Source: Bacillota bacterium (GTDB lineage: Bacteria; Bacillota; Limnochordia; Limnochordales; ZCTH02-B6). From it: DNA of 50,799 bases. A program made the position numbers and the translations under genes. Of the stretch, positions 50,675-50,799 are shown in pieces (positions within the stretch are counted from its first letter, which is position 1; each line of letters opens with the position of its first letter). The DNA is taken from NCBI GenBank assembly GCA_017656145.1, contig JACDOI010000014.1:1-50799 (forward strand), in the 5' to 3' direction. Under the pieces are notes generated by a model that saw only the letters and a list, made by a program, of their open reading frames with translations, did not search any database and had not been told where the DNA came from.

Positions 50675-50799
50675 ACCAGCACCCAGGTCGCGGGGGGGCC
50701 CGCGCGGGGCCCCCCCCCCCCCCCCCCCCCGCAATTGCGGGGGTATTAACCACCCCGCCCGCAGAAACATTTTATGGGCACCGGCCAGGGCCCGCCTCC
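50675..50799. other. contig-end region with 21-C homopolymer and inverted repeat
   Basis: 50710-50730 is an unbroken run of 21 C, preceded by G-rich and C-rich runs and followed by GCAATTGCGGGGG, which pairs back on the run. No gene is seen. The downstream gene that usually follows plsY is not recognisable. This probably reflects unreliable sequence at an assembly end rather than biology. Confidence 0.6.

Noticed and set aside
50710-50730. Poly-C tract as a phase-variation tract
   Set aside because: It lies outside any gene at the window end, beside other abnormal runs, so an assembly artefact is more likely.

Overview
The window looks like chromosome from a G+C-rich, endospore-forming member of the Bacillota, plausibly thermophilic and close to the Symbiobacterium, Thermaerobacter or Limnochorda type of lineage. 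Sporulation and germination genes (spoIIP, a spoVAF-like gene, gerW, the YIEGIA pair, DUF1614 and DUF3189) sit among ordinary Bacillota housekeeping genes (rny, recA-recX, scpAB, der-plsY). GTG and TTG starts are very common. The exact taxon is inferred, not shown. I see no insertion sequence, prophage, CRISPR array or rRNA.

Layout. 111-186 is a tRNA-Ala(CGC) with its own promoter and a bidirectional terminator, facing a soluble CZB-type chemoreceptor and a small exported protein on the minus strand. 2748-9182 is a five-gene peptide/nickel-class ABC importer; its binding protein appears circularly permuted and one permease carries a large extracytoplasmic insertion. A cold-shock protein follows. 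9588-19453 (minus strand) is an 11-gene complex I operon, nuoABCDHIJKLMN, with no nuoEFG. It starts at a near-perfect sigma-A promoter overlapped by a 9-bp dyad. Upstream lies a diacylglycerol-kinase-like lipid kinase.

20818-22889 holds a membrane protein translationally coupled to a short FtsH-like protease that lacks its own extracytoplasmic domain. lgt converges on it. From 23924 onward everything is on the plus strand: cinA, thpR, recA, recX; then rny, an unknown gene and an M19 dipeptidase; then a dodecin, a small holin-like membrane protein and a SpoVAF-like protein; then lysA, a site-2-type protease, scpA, scpB, gerW and an RsuA/RluB pseudouridine synthase.

37689-42050 is an aromatic amino-acid group: a HutP-family protein, a chorismate mutase fused to an aminotransferase, DAHP synthase and prephenate dehydrogenase. 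It runs into cmk, plsC and rpsA. The last block (45012-50674) is DUF1614, spoIIP, YIEGIA and its cap subunit, DUF3189, der and plsY. The final ~100 bases hold a 21-C run and look like a low-quality contig end.

Best candidates for something undescribed: the permuted solute-binding protein with its modified permease, the apparently split FtsH, and the chorismate mutase-aminotransferase fusion beside a HutP-family gene.
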